A stretch of DNA of 64,000 nt from Apiospora phragmitis (taxonomy: Eukaryota > Ascomycota > Sordariomycetes > Amphisphaeriales > Apiosporaceae): positions 5,146,001 through 5,210,000 of the forward strand of contig JAQQWL010000011.1 of the NCBI GenBank assembly GCA_038363925.1, in the 5' to 3' direction. The first letter of the stretch is position 1. Each line of letters starts with the position of its first letter. Under the pieces are notes generated by a model, which saw only the letters and a list, made by a program, of their open reading frames with translations, made no database searches and was not told where the DNA came from. Positions 50,633-61,241 of the stretch are shown piece by piece. The translations under genes and the position numbers were made by a program.

Positions 50633-53304
50633 ATGGCAGCTTCAGGCCAGCTCTCGGTTCCCGACCAGATCCGGCAACTCGAAGGAGCACGCAAGCTCGT
50701 TCTGGGCGACGTGAGCTATTACCCACAGGTCATCCAGGCGACTTTGCCCATAATAGGGCCTACAGCGCAGGTCGAGTTTCGCCGATGGGGTGCCGACTTC
50801 CTTTCCGAGGCATTTGCGACGCCAGCCGTCACCTTATCGCAGAAGGAGACCCTGTCTCTCTTGGTGTTGGAGACGCTGATGTCGCTTGTCCAAGATCCAA
50901 AGCAAGACCCAATGGTATTACGCAGCGTCATACAGACAGCAGCTAGTATATATCCGCTGGCACTCAGATGGACGTAGGTAGGCCCTTTCTCCATGCTCCC
51001 CGCCTCGCATGACTTCGTAGACCTAGCCTCTCCCTCGTAGTAGTCCGAATCTTTGCCATTAGCTGTCATGTCGATCCATTGTGTAGGCGCTATACGCTCT
51101 TCGCCCTGCACCCACTCGCGGGTTGCAAGGCGCGTCTCGGCTCTCGCCGGGATGGCCCTGGATCTGAAGAGACAAACGTGCTGATATTCGCCCCTACACC
51201 AGAATTAATAATCCTTACGATACTGCCGCCTGGGATCACATGTCAGCGATCAAGTCTAGAGTCCTGCGGCTTTGGGACACCTCCCCTATTACTGTTCGCA
51301 TATGTTGTGTCAAATTCGCCCAACGAGTAGTGCTGGCTCAGATGCCAAGCGTAAACGCGGAGCCGAGGGTAAGATACTATCGAATCAAACTTCCAGATAC
51401 TCCCTGTGGCAAGCTAACGCATCTATAGAAGAACGACCCGCTCGACGTCTCCTTAGTCATGATACCTTCAGGCCACTCCGCTCTTGATAAGCACAGCCTA
51501 GAGGCAGAAGCATCGGGACTTCTAGATCGAATGCTCGGTGTTTTGCAGGACAGCAGCAGGTATGTTCCTTGGACCCCCTTTCCCTCTGAACTGATGTTGA
51601 TGCATCCTCTAGCGAAGTCCTGATAGTGGATGCAACTCTGAATGCCTTGTCCGTCCTCATTCGGACGAGACCATCGGCATCGAATCGGATACTGAACGCC
51701 ATCTTCAGTTTCAATCCCTTGAAACTGGCAAGCGTGCCGTTGACGCCAAAAACCAAGGTTATCGTGCGCTCCATGGAGAAAACGACGCGGATGTTGTTAG
51801 CTCACTTGGCCAGACGGTATGTTTTTGCGGATGGATATCCCAAGCTCTTAGGAATGAGGAACTAATGAGAATAGCGATCCTCGGAATCCCCATGCCCCAC
51901 GAATACAACAATATCTTGAGCGGCTCATGGCATCCAAGGCCGAAATGCTGGATGGGGGTAGTAGAAAGCGCGCACACGGCGATCCTGCAAGTGGTCTAGA
52001 AGTCAAGCGCCAACGAATGGGGCCTGCCCAGCCTACGTTCCAAATCTCGCCGTTGGGAGCTGGACCCCATTCGCTTGCCGACGTCTTCGCATTAACACAG
52101 AACGCCGGATTGAGGACCTTTGATGTATCTCAGGTGCCGGCAGCCTTGGCAGCGAAAATCAGTGTGAACACGATAGCCCGGATCGATACCAGCATTTTGG
52201 ATCGAGCTATCGAGGTAAGTTGAGTCTCTGTTCCATCTATTTGAACATTTTTGCTGACCGCCATGACTTCAGGGGGTACGAGACCGGCTTGCACGGCTTC
52301 ATGAAGCTGCGCGGCAAGCCCCCAGTCCAGAGACAACGGCCCTTGACGTCGAGGATGACGATGACTACGAGCCGTACGAGCCGGCCTACGGCCCCGCCGA
52401 GAATGATGAGCAGATTCTGAACAAACTCGATTCGGAGCCGTCGTCCCAGAGCCGGGAGCTGCAAAGGCCGGCGGTGCTCAGCTCGTTAGGACTGCCTGCC
52501 TTCAAGCTACCTCCACCACAGCCCCTGAATCCCAACCAAGCCGTCAAAGTTGGACAGGGAACTGTGGCCCGCGTTTTTGGCATGATGAGCGGTCTGGGCG
52601 ACCCGGCCATCCGAAGAACAAAGATTGGGGTAAATCGGCTTGCCGCTAGCTCCTATGACCGAGACGCCTGGATCACGATTATCACTCGCCTTGCAACTCG
52701 GTCCCCCGCCGGACTGAACGGGGTCTCGGTGAAGGATGAAGACGAGTCGGCCCCAGCCAGCGGCACGCACTTGGGCAACTCGATTCGCGAATCTCTCTAT
52801 ACGTACGTGCTGGAAGACTTCCGGAAACGGATCGATGTTGCTGTGTCATGGCTCAGCGAGGAGTGGTACAACGACAAGGTACAACAGAAGTCGGCCTCGG
52901 ACCCTGGATCGATCCCGTTGCACTACGAGAAGTGGGCTCTTCGTTTACTGGATTCGTTCCTACCTTATTTACACGCACAAGATAAGGTGCTGACCCGGTT
53001 CCTGAGTGAGATTCCGGAAATCAACGCTGCACTGCTGAGCCGGGTGAAGACATTGTGTCGTGATCCCAGTATGATTACGTTGGCTCTCACCAGTCTCTTG
53101 TATCTGGTCATGATGCGCCCGCCCGTGAGAGAGGTTGCTCTGGACACGATGCAGGATATCTGGCTAGAGTACGAAGAAGCCAGACCGTCGGCGGCGAGAC
53201 ACCTGGCCAAGTGGCGGCCGACATTCCTGGAGGAACAGAAACAAGCAAGCAAAGGGAGTGGTCAAGTGTCCGTGGGCGCGACAACAGCCGCTGTGTCGAC
53301 GTGA
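50633..53304 (+). CDS. PTA1: mRNA cleavage and polyadenylation factor subunit Pta1 / symplekin
   Basis: Scaffold of the pre-mRNA 3' cleavage and polyadenylation factor in the nucleus. Six exons: 50,633-50,973, 51,203-51,368, 51,429-51,559, 51,613-51,816, 51,875-52,214 and 52,273-53,304, giving 737 aa, close to yeast Pta1. Continuity across each intron is supported by family-like sequence: LALRW-TINNPYDTAAWDHMS, AIKSRVLRLWDTSP, VRICCVKFAQRVVLAQ, NDPLDVSLVMIPSGHSALD, EAEASGLLDRMLGVLQDSS, SNRILNAIFSFNPLKLA, MEKTTRMLLAHLARRDPRNP. The N-terminal two thirds are HEAT-like helices (symplekin/Pta1 N-terminal domain). An acidic linker (DVEDDDDYEPYEP) follows, then a second helical part ending near WRPTFLEEQKQ. 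Intron 1 is 229 nt; the others are 53-60 nt. The boundaries of intron 1 are the least certain. Confidence 0.93.
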
Positions 53305-54744
53305 AGGGTTCGTGAGCGCTGAACAGGAACAGGCGGGTTCTCGAGATAGACAGAGGGACACTTCACCCTATGTACTTTAAGGCATTCATTTCTTTAGAGG
53401 GCTGGCATGAGATAGTTGTGAGACGGTTGGCGGGCAATCATGAGCCGGAGTAGTCATGGTATGGGCGTTTGGGACAGCTGAGATGCCATAACCTAGTGTA
53501 TTATTGTATGTGTGTGCATGCAGGCTGAAGTGGTCTTAAAACGGACTGAGTCAGGGGTTCGGTAGCGCAATCCCAATCCCAATACAGCACAACCCACCAC
53601 CCGCCACCTAACCTACACACAAGGCTTGCTCACAGTGATGGAAAATCCAGTCCAACGGGCGTGCATGAGATGAGCCCCACCGCCCTGCTACAGAGGTGCA
53701 TAATGTTTTATTTGCAGAGTTTGGCCGCAGTCAAAGGATCTATTTCCTATAAAAGGGTTACAAGCAGGTTTGCAGTATAGCCCAAGGCCAGTAGTATACG
53801 GCGAGGGGCATGTCTGTCTGTGCCTGTCTAAGTGCGTGCAGCTACTACCTCCTCCCATGGGTGAAGTCTACATGTATGTAGGTACTTAGTAGACGGTTGC
53901 TGGGCCACCGACAAAGTTAGTAGAGATTTAATGTGTCATTTGTTCTCTTGCACGCACATGCATGTGCTGTTGGTATAGGTAGGTGTCGGTGTCATGGTAA
54001 TTGTGGCTAGGGGCCTCCCCCAACTAATCAAATCAAGTAGAGAGGTAGGAGACGCGTTTGCGCGTTTTCCGGGGTGCGGGCCTACATACTGGATCGGGCT
54101 GCTCGGTCTCCTGAAAGTGAAATCAAATCAGGCGCCCCATTAATGGCTGGCTGGCTGCCTACATATTTGATCGAGTAACCTTAGGCGAGCAAGTAGACAT
54201 GACATGCATGTTTGCTTCTGTCTCAGTTTTCCATCGGGACTTGGGCATTCTAGACGGTTACTCGCAGAGGCGCATATCGCTTGGATCATAGTCCATCTGC
54301 TAGTCCAGCTGCTGGCAGGGTAGAGAAGCTCTGGCGTCTGATCGAGTAGGTTTGTTGGGTGCCTCAAGCTACTTCTCCTACTTTATGTCATTCTTCCCGT
54401 CATTGAAGGCCAATGCTGATATATACCAGACCTACTACATTAGGTATACATACATACTTCCTTGGTCGGATCAATACTTTCCACACGAAGTCGAGACTTC
54501 GGTGTAAACAAACCATCGAAAATCAATAACAACAACAACAACAATAATAATAATAATAGCCCGTCCGCGGGTTTTCCCCCGGATGCAAACCATCCCACCC
54601 TCAGTCGCTGTCGTCGTCCGCCTCCCCCCTCCCCCCCCCCCGATGCTCCTATCCAAGTCCAAGTCCGAAATGCCGAGTCGATTACAGAGGATGCGGTCTC
54701 ACCGTGCATCCCGAAGCGGAAGTGGCAGTGGCAGCCCAAGCCCA

Positions 54745-54834
54745 AGTCCCAGTCCCAGTCCCAGTCCCAGTCCCAGTCCCAGTCCCAGTCCCAGTCCCAG
54801 TCCCAGTCCCAGTCCCAGTCCCAGTCCCAGTCCC
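54745..54834. repeat. Hexanucleotide microsatellite (AGTCCC)15
   Basis: Fifteen perfect tandem AGTCCC units, preceded by variant units (AGCCCA, AGTGGC). Because the unit is six bases, every frame stays open and encodes dipeptide repeats (Ser-Pro, Gln-Ser, Trp-Asp and others depending on frame). None looks like a real protein. Confidence 0.93.
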
Positions 54835-55182
54835 AGACGAGAATCCGTCGATGCCGGGGCCTATAACGAAAACGGTAAGCGGCTCCCTTCGATTGATTTG
54901 CTTTCCGTGTGTAATCTTCAAGAATAATTGCGACCCCATCCGCCCGTGAGATTATATCATCTGTCCTACCCAACCCAATTAAACAGGACCCTGGATTGCC
55001 AGGTTCGCTGCAAGCCGTCACGCCAAGCAAGTTGCTTGACACGACACGACACCGACAACTCAACGGCCGCGGCCACAAGGGCAAATAGCGATCAATGCAA
55101 TAGTACTTTCATTGTTATTTTTGTTTTGTTCTAGGCATGCTGTACTATATGCTTCCTTTGTCTTGATTCTTGATCGCATCCT

Positions 55183-55200
55183 CACACACACACACACACA

Positions 55201-55232
<32 letters not shown>
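55183..55232. repeat. Compound microsatellite (CA)10(CT)15
   Basis: A CA run followed directly by a CT run, then imperfect CT-rich sequence to about 55,320. It lies in the leader/promoter of the SHE3-like gene; long CT tracts are common in fungal 5' regions. Confidence 0.9.
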
Positions 55233-55237
<5 letters not shown>

Positions 55238-55555
55238 TCTTTCTCTCTCCATCCTCTCCACTTCTACTAGCTCCCTTTCTCTCTTTCTTTCTTTCTCTCT
55301 CTCTTTCCGTACGCTCGCTGGCTCGCTGGCTGCTTGCTTCAAGCTTTGCTTGCCTGACTCTGCCATTTGTTTTTCTTCTTGTTGTTCCTTCTTCAGCGGC
55401 GCATGTGCATGACACAAATACAAACACCACACCCACACGCCAGCTTGAGTTGAGGGAGGCATGAGTAGTGAGTGACCTGGCCTGCAGGAACACTTCTCCC
55501 CGGCAAGTCGCCGATCGATGCGCTATCTCCCACTACCACCAGATCCGCTATCGCC

Positions 55556-56962
55556 ATGATGGCCGAGGCGAGATACAATCCTTACGCCAACTCCCCCAAG
55601 TCTACCAATGGTACCATTCCCTCCACAATCCGCACTGTACCAAGCTTCGACGCCCCTTCAGACTCCTCTTCCGGCTCGCCGTCCGCCAGGAATAGCAGGT
55701 TCTCTAGTTCCGTCAACAGCAACACCAGCGCTGCCTCCCACACCTCCCAATCCCAGAATGGCCCAACAGTACGCTTAAGATCCCCTTCTCCAGGTCCAAC
55801 CACAGATCCCCAGGCAGTCAAGACGCCTATATATTCGAGCAACGCCACCGTTCGCACCGGCCAGACTGGCCTGGCACCCCCACCGCAAATAATACCCGCC
55901 CCGTCTCCGGAAGGGAGCCAGATGGACGAACAGGCCATCCGCGAGGGGTCACCACAATGGGACTCGGCCGTGGGCAAGGCCGCCCTGGGAAAGACGGGCC
56001 GCGTCATCAACAAGCTGGTCTCCGACAATGAAGCTCTCCGGCGCGAGCTCAAGGTGGAAAGGATGAAGGCCGAGGAGGCCAAGCAGACGGCCAAGCTTAT
56101 GGAAGACAAGATAGAACGCACCGTCTCCGAGTACGAATCACGCTTATTGGAGGCGAACGTCACCAAGACACTACTCAGCCGCAAGGAGCGCCAGGTCGAG
56201 TCTCTGCAAGCCGCCGTGGAGCAAGAGAAGCAGCGCGCCCTCGACGCACTAAACCGCGAACGAGTGTGGAAGGAGGAGCTGGAACGAGGTCGCCGCGACG
56301 CCAACGTACAAGTCGATGAAGCCAAGGCCCACGCCACCCTGATGGAAGGTCGGTACAATGCCATAGCCTCACACTGGAAAGACCAGGGCGACGAGGTGAA
56401 ACGAACGGCCATCAGCCTACACGAGGAGATCGCGGCACTCGTTTTGGAACGGCGCAACGACGACGACAAAATCAACACGCTACGTGATCTTTGCGATCAG
56501 CAAGACGGGAACATCCGGGATCTAAGGGAGCAAAAGGACAGTATCGACACCCAGTTTGAGGACTATAAGAGGGAGCAAGAGAACCTGCTAGGAAATATCA
56601 AACGAGCTGCCCGGGAGCGGGAGGAGGAGCAGAGACAAACCATCGAAGAGACAAAACGAGTACTCGGGGAATTGCGGTGGGCCTTGAACGTCAAAAAAGA
56701 ACGTTGCCGGAGCCCAATGATCGCAGGAGAGCACAAAGGGTGTTTACGTTACAAACACTCGAGTTCTGGCCTCTGGAAACTAGGCCGGCGTTTGAGAATA
56801 CTTCACTGCAATAACCCCGAACTAGCCGCCCTGCAGACCCCTGTGAATCTCTTTGGCCCCCCATGGCTGAGTCTTTGCGCACTTCTGCGCATCGTTTTCA
56901 AGGAAACAGGGGAGCGAGGGATACTAGGACCTCGAGCGCGCTGGATAGTTCTGGGTCTCTAG
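55556..56962 (+). CDS. SHE3: SHE3-domain coiled-coil protein (frame altered near the 3' end)
   Basis: The family includes yeast She3, the adaptor between mRNA-bound She2 and myosin Myo4; in filamentous fungi the exact role is unknown. Start chosen at the first ATG (55,556; a second follows at once). Residues 1-120 are Ser/Pro-rich and disordered. About 150-385 is a long coiled coil with family-like blocks GKAALGKTGRVINKLVSDNE, RLLEANVTKTLLSRKERQVE, LMEGRYNAIASHWKDQGDEV, INTLRDLCDQQDGNIRDL and LRWALNVKK. After this the open frame runs on for about 85 unrelated residues to 56,962. Dropping one A from the A6 run at 56,693-56,698 gives NVAGAQ and a stop at 56,718-56,720 (387 aa), which fits the usual end after the RWALNVKKN motif. 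I take the longer ORF as a probable artefact of a one-base insertion. Confidence 0.82.
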   Translation: MMAEARYNPYANSPKSTNGTIPSTIRTVPSFDAPSDSSSGSPSARNSRFSSSVNSNTSAASHTSQSQNGPTVRLRSPSPGPTTDPQAVKTPIYSSNATVRTGQTGLAPPPQIIPAPSPEGSQMDEQAIREGSPQWDSAVGKAALGKTGRVINKLVSDNEALRRELKVERMKAEEAKQTAKLMEDKIERTVSEYESRLLEANVTKTLLSRKERQVESLQAAVEQEKQRALDALNRERVWKEELERGRRDANVQVDEAKAHATLMEGRYNAIASHWKDQGDEVKRTAISLHEEIAALVLERRNDDDKINTLRDLCDQQDGNIRDLREQKDSIDTQFEDYKREQENLLGNIKRAAREREEEQRQTIEETKRVLGELRWALNVKKERCRSPMIAGEHKGCLRYKHSSSGLWKLGRRLRILHCNNPELAALQTPVNLFGPPWLSLCALLRIVFKETGERGILGPRARWIVLGL

Positions 56963-58136
56963 CATCTTTGGGCCACGCCTCTCCCCACCAGGTTGGCCAA
57001 GACGTATGCTCAGACAGCAGGGAGGCATAGGAGCCAGGGAGACCGGTCCAGCGTAGCTCCCCGGGCTTGGCCAACAGCTGGCATACACCATAAGCCCCGA
57101 GTCTTAAAGATATACCCCTCTCTACATACCGACATGCGCGGCCGCTCACGTTTGGCACTGCCCAGTGCATCTCGGCCTCTCTTTCTCTTTCTCTTTCTCT
57201 CTGGGGAACGTTAACGCGGATCAGGAGGGCATGACAGGTAGCAAATACTGCCAGGCACATGTTAGGGGCACAGAAAGTCGCCCAGCTTTTCATGCCATCC
57301 ACGGACGAACGAGAGACGTATAGCAGAGACCACCCTGACAGTGCGTTTAGCATTTGGGGCATTTAATAACTAGTCATCGAAACCGATGTGGAAATGGAGA
57401 GCTAGGCTTTGCTCTACCACAGAAAGCAGTATTGACCTTCTTGAGCCAGATAAAACCGCCGTTACCCAAGCGGTGACGGTCTGACTAGGGGACCTCACAT
57501 GAAGCCACCAGATGGATTATCATACGAGGTATCACCAGCAACAATAAATAAATCTTCTATGTTAACCATAGGCCTAGCTGTTATTTCGTACTTGGCATGC
57601 TAGGTATCCTAATGTATCAAGACGACCCACCGACAGTGCAGCAACAAGACAAAGTGAAGAAGACCGCCGGCCAACTGAGGACATATGGTCTATTCCAGTA
57701 ACATACCCAAAACCACATTATGTCGGGCAAGGCCGAGGGTAGCAAGTAAACCAACAAGGAGCCCGCACGCACTGGGCATTCCCAACCCGCACAACCCCAA
57801 AGAACTGCATATGTGCTTCGTGAATGAACCCCATGTTAACCTAGTAATATGACCTGACAATGCATCCAAATCCACGGCCAGGCCTTCGAGAGCAGATACA
57901 GGCTGGCATGGAAGGCAGGAACCCATATGGTCGTGCTAGAACTCGATGCTGGAACTCGATGCTGGAACTCGGAAACAATGACGATAAGCGTAGCCAACAA
58001 TCCAAGAAAGAAAATATTCGAACGCCCGCAGCGATAACACCCTATCCTGAACTCCTTACCCCCCGCTCAAAGATATCGGTCAGTCGATCCCGTAGGCTGC
58101 AGCAAGCAGTATGGGGCCATGATACCGCCTTCTCCC
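56963..58136. other. Intergenic, convergent 3' ends
   Basis: About 1.2 kb (1.4 kb if the SHE3-like gene stops at 56,720). No gene recognised on either strand. It contains a short tandem duplication of GAACTCGATGCTG (57,940-57,970) and a CT-rich run near 57,180-57,200. Confidence 0.6.
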
Positions 58137-59020
58137 TTATTCGATCCTTGGGGGTGTATTACTTGGAGTCAGCCGCCTTCGTTCCCCCTCTTTCCGTAGG
58201 CTCTCGATGATCTTGAGCATCTCTTTGCGGGCGCCGATACTGTCAATGGCTTTACCCGCCATGCTCATCGAGATTTTCTCGCCCGCGTTCACGGCAAGCA
58301 GACGCTTAACCAGCAAATGACGCATGATGATGCAGACGAAAACGCCGCAATCGCTGCCGTTCTCTTGTTGGGGACATTCGGACAGGTAATGGAAGCGCAG
58401 CGGCTTGCCAAGCACACTCGCCAACCGCTTGCATGCGACCCAGGCTTCCTCGTTGTTGGCGCCCTCAAGAGAATCGTAATGGAATGCGACGCCGTCAATG
58501 ATGCTCACGAGCAAGAGCGACCAATGACTTCCTCCTCGGCCATGCTAACATTCCTATTATCATTAATTGGCAGGAATATGTGGGTGATTCCTCGAAAGTC
58601 GGGGAGTGCCGAGCGGACACCGTCGGTATCCCCATTCTTCATCAAGAGGAAGGTCATGGATGGTCGCAGGAGGACGATATGCGCCTGTGGATACTTGGAC
58701 AGGATTTCCTGTTCGAGGAACTCTTCCCAGAAGGCGATGTTCTAGTGAAGATGACAACAGTAAGCCACCAAGGCCGCGATTCGCGAATCTTGCTCAAACT
58801 CACATTATCTGTCAACCAGTCCCCCTTGAGACACTTGATGTCTTCGTACGTTACTTTTCCCCATGTCAGTGTGGGCTTTGGAGGAATCGCAGAAGGGCTT
58901 TCAATCGCGTACAGAGGACATCATGGTCTGTCGCAAGCGTAGAGTCAGCATATTTTTCTTTTCTTCTCCTGCCAACAAGCGTGGGCGTAGGGGAGGGCCA
59001 CAGGCTGCAGCAACTCACAT
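58137..59020 (-). CDS. DEN1: Ulp1-family cysteine protease, deneddylase (DEN1/SENP8-like), with a one-base frameshift
   Basis: C48 peptidase expected to remove the ubiquitin-like protein NEDD8. Minus-strand exons: 58,913-58,968, 58,804-58,853 and 58,137-58,741, with introns of 59 and 62 nt. The joined start reads HDVLLTYEDIKCLKGDWLTDNNIAFWEEFLEQ in three exons. Then come VLLRPSMTFLLM and THIFLPINDNRNVSMAE, then GSHWSLLLVSIIDGVAFHYDSL, then CPQQENGSDCGVFVCIIMRHLL. The catalytic His (SHW), Asp (HYD) and Cys (SDCG) are all encoded. Between SMAE and GSHW the frame changes: one base is missing at about 58,529-58,538 (minus strand GCCGAGGAGGAAG, where one more G would restore GGSHW), and the uncorrected frame stops at 58,505-58,507. 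The start codon may be split by a 50-nt intron (AT at 59,019-59,020, G at 58,968). An alternative is a general SUMO protease, but the small size favours DEN1. Confidence 0.8.
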
Positions 59021-60545
59021 GAAAGGTAAGGTTGTGTTGGCGAAGGCGAGGGGGAAAGCTACGGAGGCATCAGTTAACCACAAGACGGCAACCACACAGG
59101 GTGCTGCTTGCTCACGCTGTCGCCTAACCGCCTAGCGATCCTGTCTCGGATAGGCATCTTAAGATACGAGGATGCCGTCTAGGTAGAAAAAGCTGTTGGG
59201 TGATGCGATGCGAAAGTATGCGTAGGCAAAGCGACGGGAGCGTGGGCGAAGCGGTCGAGTCGAATGACAAGCGAGGTGGTGTATGCGCGCAGGGGATTGG
59301 GACAGTGTCTCGAGGAAAAGAACGGAGGCCGGGCGGCGGAGGTTACTGCGACCTAGTGCAACTCTATGGAAGCCTTCGGATGGGCAAGCTACAGACGGAG
59401 GGATGCAAGTTGGGAAGGCTTGGGCAAGTGGCGGGCGCGCCTGTCGATTGTCGGAAAGGCGCCAGCAACGAGGTTCGAGGTTTCTCGCTTGGCCTGCGAA
59501 TGGACACCGGTGATGACAGTCAGTCGGTACCCTTGGCTTTACCCTTTGTTTTTCTAGAGCCGAGGGAGGTGACAACCTACGTAATGGGGGAATATGGAGA
59601 TGGCACAGGACGGCTTCTGATTTGCTGGGACAAGGAGGTACAGGACTATGTACTTCAAATTTGGAGCCGGGCGGGATGACGCCGCCGTTGCTGTGCCGCC
59701 TGTAGGGTGCAGGTCTAGAACCTCGAGAATAGATGGTGGGCGAGATAGCCCCGGGTCCTACTGCACAGAAAGCAAGGAAGGATAGGGAAGGAGGGAGGGA
59801 GAGAGAGAGAGAGGCTCTAAACAGAGATTCCAGATTCCCATCCAGTCCGGGAAAGAGAAGAGAAGACTGACTGACTGACTGACTGGCTGGCTGCAAGGAG
59901 GGAGGGGCAAAGCGGATCGTGCAAAACAAAAAATGGGGGTTGGATGCGAAAGAAAGTTAAAGTAAAAATTGCGGGGGGGGGAGGAGGGGGGGGAACCAAC
60001 ATGGGCATGAGCATGAGCATGAGCATGGGCAGTGATTGCCGCCCACCTACTAATACTTCTCTTTCCACAGTCTGGTTCGGAAATTCCATGCGACTTTGTA
60101 AACCATGATTGTTGCCTATGTTCACCTCTTTCTCATTGATGACGGCCCACTCTAACTATGTAGATTATACAAAGCGGGGCCGCCATGCTCGAGTGTATGC
60201 GGCGGGATGACGCAAATGCGAAAATGCGAAAATGCGAAAATGAGGCTGAGCAGTACAGCTGCTGCACTGCAGGATGGCCTCCAACCTCCCTCTCCTTCCC
60301 TTCTCTTGCTCCTTTGCATAGGATCACAACAGCAGGTCACCTTTTCTGGTGAAGCACAGTCTCTACCACACCACCTTGGTATATAAACAAGACCGTAGCT
60401 ACGCATGACCACTACAGTCTATGTGATGATTACCCATGGCAGATTGGCCTGGTGAGTCCGGGGAAAGGTAGCATCGTTGCGACAGAGACTTGTGTCCATG
60501 CGGCTTGGCTCTTGGTATATGTTGTCTCCTGGTCGCGAGCTTCTC
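59021..60545. other. Intergenic, repeats and possible DEN1 promoter
   Basis: 1.5 kb between the DEN1 5' end and the SLX9 3' end. It contains GACT repeats (59,866-59,884), two long G runs (59,970-59,993), a GCATGA-type hexamer repeat (60,003-60,028) and a triple GCGAAAAT repeat (60,214-60,241). Open frames on both strands (59,159-59,929 minus, 59,200-59,679 plus) overlap each other, are low-complexity or Pro/Arg-rich, and show no known domain. I do not call them genes. Confidence 0.55.
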
Positions 60546-61241
60546 TCACTTCTTGCCCGCCTCTTGCTCTAGGAAAGCGGGATTTTGCTCCATGGTGGAT
60601 GATATGAACCCACGCAGAGCAGCCCACCGGTTTGGCATGTTGCCGCTGCCTGTCGTCGTCTGGCTTTGCGTCGAAGTAGCAGCATCTTGACCGGCAGCCT
60701 GCTCCATGGCCATGGTGTCTTGGCCGCTGGCACGCATGGTATTCAATTGCGCCATGTTGCCCTGGAACCGCTCGAGCTCGCTCTTGACCAGCTTCTCCTT
60801 GCGCTTCAGGGCGCCCTTGCGGCTGCGCAGGCTTTTCAGCCGTACCTTGCCTTCTTTGAGCTGCTTCAGGCCCTCTTCCGTTGGGCCATCCTCGAGCAGA
60901 TCTGGCAGGGCCTTTTTCAGCGAGTCCAGGTCCGTGACCAGCTTCTTGCCCGGGCGGCGGCGCTTCAGGGGTTTCTTGTTGGCTTTCTGGATGCGCGAGA
61001 CAAAGGATGAGTGTTTGACCAGGCGTTTGTCCTTCTTGGAGCTGATGAACTCGTCCGAAACGGGGGCCGAATCGGGGCGCGGAGCTTTACGAGGTGCATA
61101 GGGCTCGGGGCCATTGGCCTTGGCCGCCAACTTGGCGCGCAAGGAGCGCCTCTTTGTCGGCGCTGTCGGTGCCTGTAGATGGATCGTGAGCCGGGGCACT
61201 ATATATACAGAGCTGACCGTGGGAAGTGAAGCCCTTACCAT
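60546..61241 (-). CDS. SLX9: Ribosome biogenesis protein Slx9
   Basis: Nucleolar factor of small-subunit processing and export (binds pre-40S in yeast). Two exons on the minus strand: 61,239-61,241 (only the ATG) and 60,546-61,172, giving 209 aa. Reading straight through the ATG gives an unlike N-terminus. Splicing GTAAGG...CTACAG (66 nt) gives MAPTAPTKRRSLRAKLAAK, the conserved Slx9 start. Further features: SSKKDKRLVKHSSFVSRI (about 60-80), a basic stretch KKPLKRRRPGKKL, a middle helix with LDSLKKALPDLL, then a Lys/Arg-rich coiled coil (SLRSRKGALKRKEKLVKSELERF). The C-terminal NRWAALRGFISSTMEQNPAF is also typical of the family. Highly basic, as expected for an rRNA-binding nucleolar protein. 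Confidence 0.92.
   Translation of the reverse strand: MVRASLPTVSSVYIVPRLTIHLQAPTAPTKRRSLRAKLAAKANGPEPYAPRKAPRPDSAPVSDEFISSKKDKRLVKHSSFVSRIQKANKKPLKRRRPGKKLVTDLDSLKKALPDLLEDGPTEEGLKQLKEGKVRLKSLRSRKGALKRKEKLVKSELERFQGNMAQLNTMRASGQDTMAMEQAAGQDAATSTQSQTTTGSGNMPNRWAALRGFISSTMEQNPAFLEQEAGKK

Larger units (their letters stand above)
53305..55555. promoter_or_regulatory. Long intergenic region upstream of the SHE3-like gene, rich in microsatellites
   Basis: 2.25 kb without a recognisable gene. It holds several TAGGTA motifs (53,878; 53,979; 54,045; 54,441), an AAC/AAT array (54,526-54,556), a C-rich run near 54,630, an AGTCCC array (54,745-54,834), a CA/CT array (55,183-55,232) and a long CT-rich leader to about 55,320. 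Open frames here are by-products of the hexamer and dinucleotide repeats. The leader of the SHE3-like transcript probably begins in the right part. Confidence 0.6.

Noticed and set aside
54440..55084. Open frames with Trp-Asp, Ser-Pro or Gln-Ser repeats
   Set aside because: Produced by the AGTCCC hexamer, which keeps every frame open; flanks have no coding character.
55582..56478. 298-codon open frame antisense to the SHE3-like gene
   Set aside because: Mirror frame of a long coiled-coil exon; Ser/Arg/Leu-rich without family resemblance.
56898..57362. 154-codon minus-strand frame between SHE3-like and DEN1
   Set aside because: No recognisable domain, partly made by a CT-rich repeat. It overlaps the 3' end of the extended SHE3-like frame.
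59159..59929. 256-codon open frame on the minus strand and an overlapping 159-codon frame on the plus strand
   Set aside because: They overlap each other, contain repeat-derived Ser/Leu and Pro/Arg runs, and show no domain. Both can be chance frames in GC-rich DNA.
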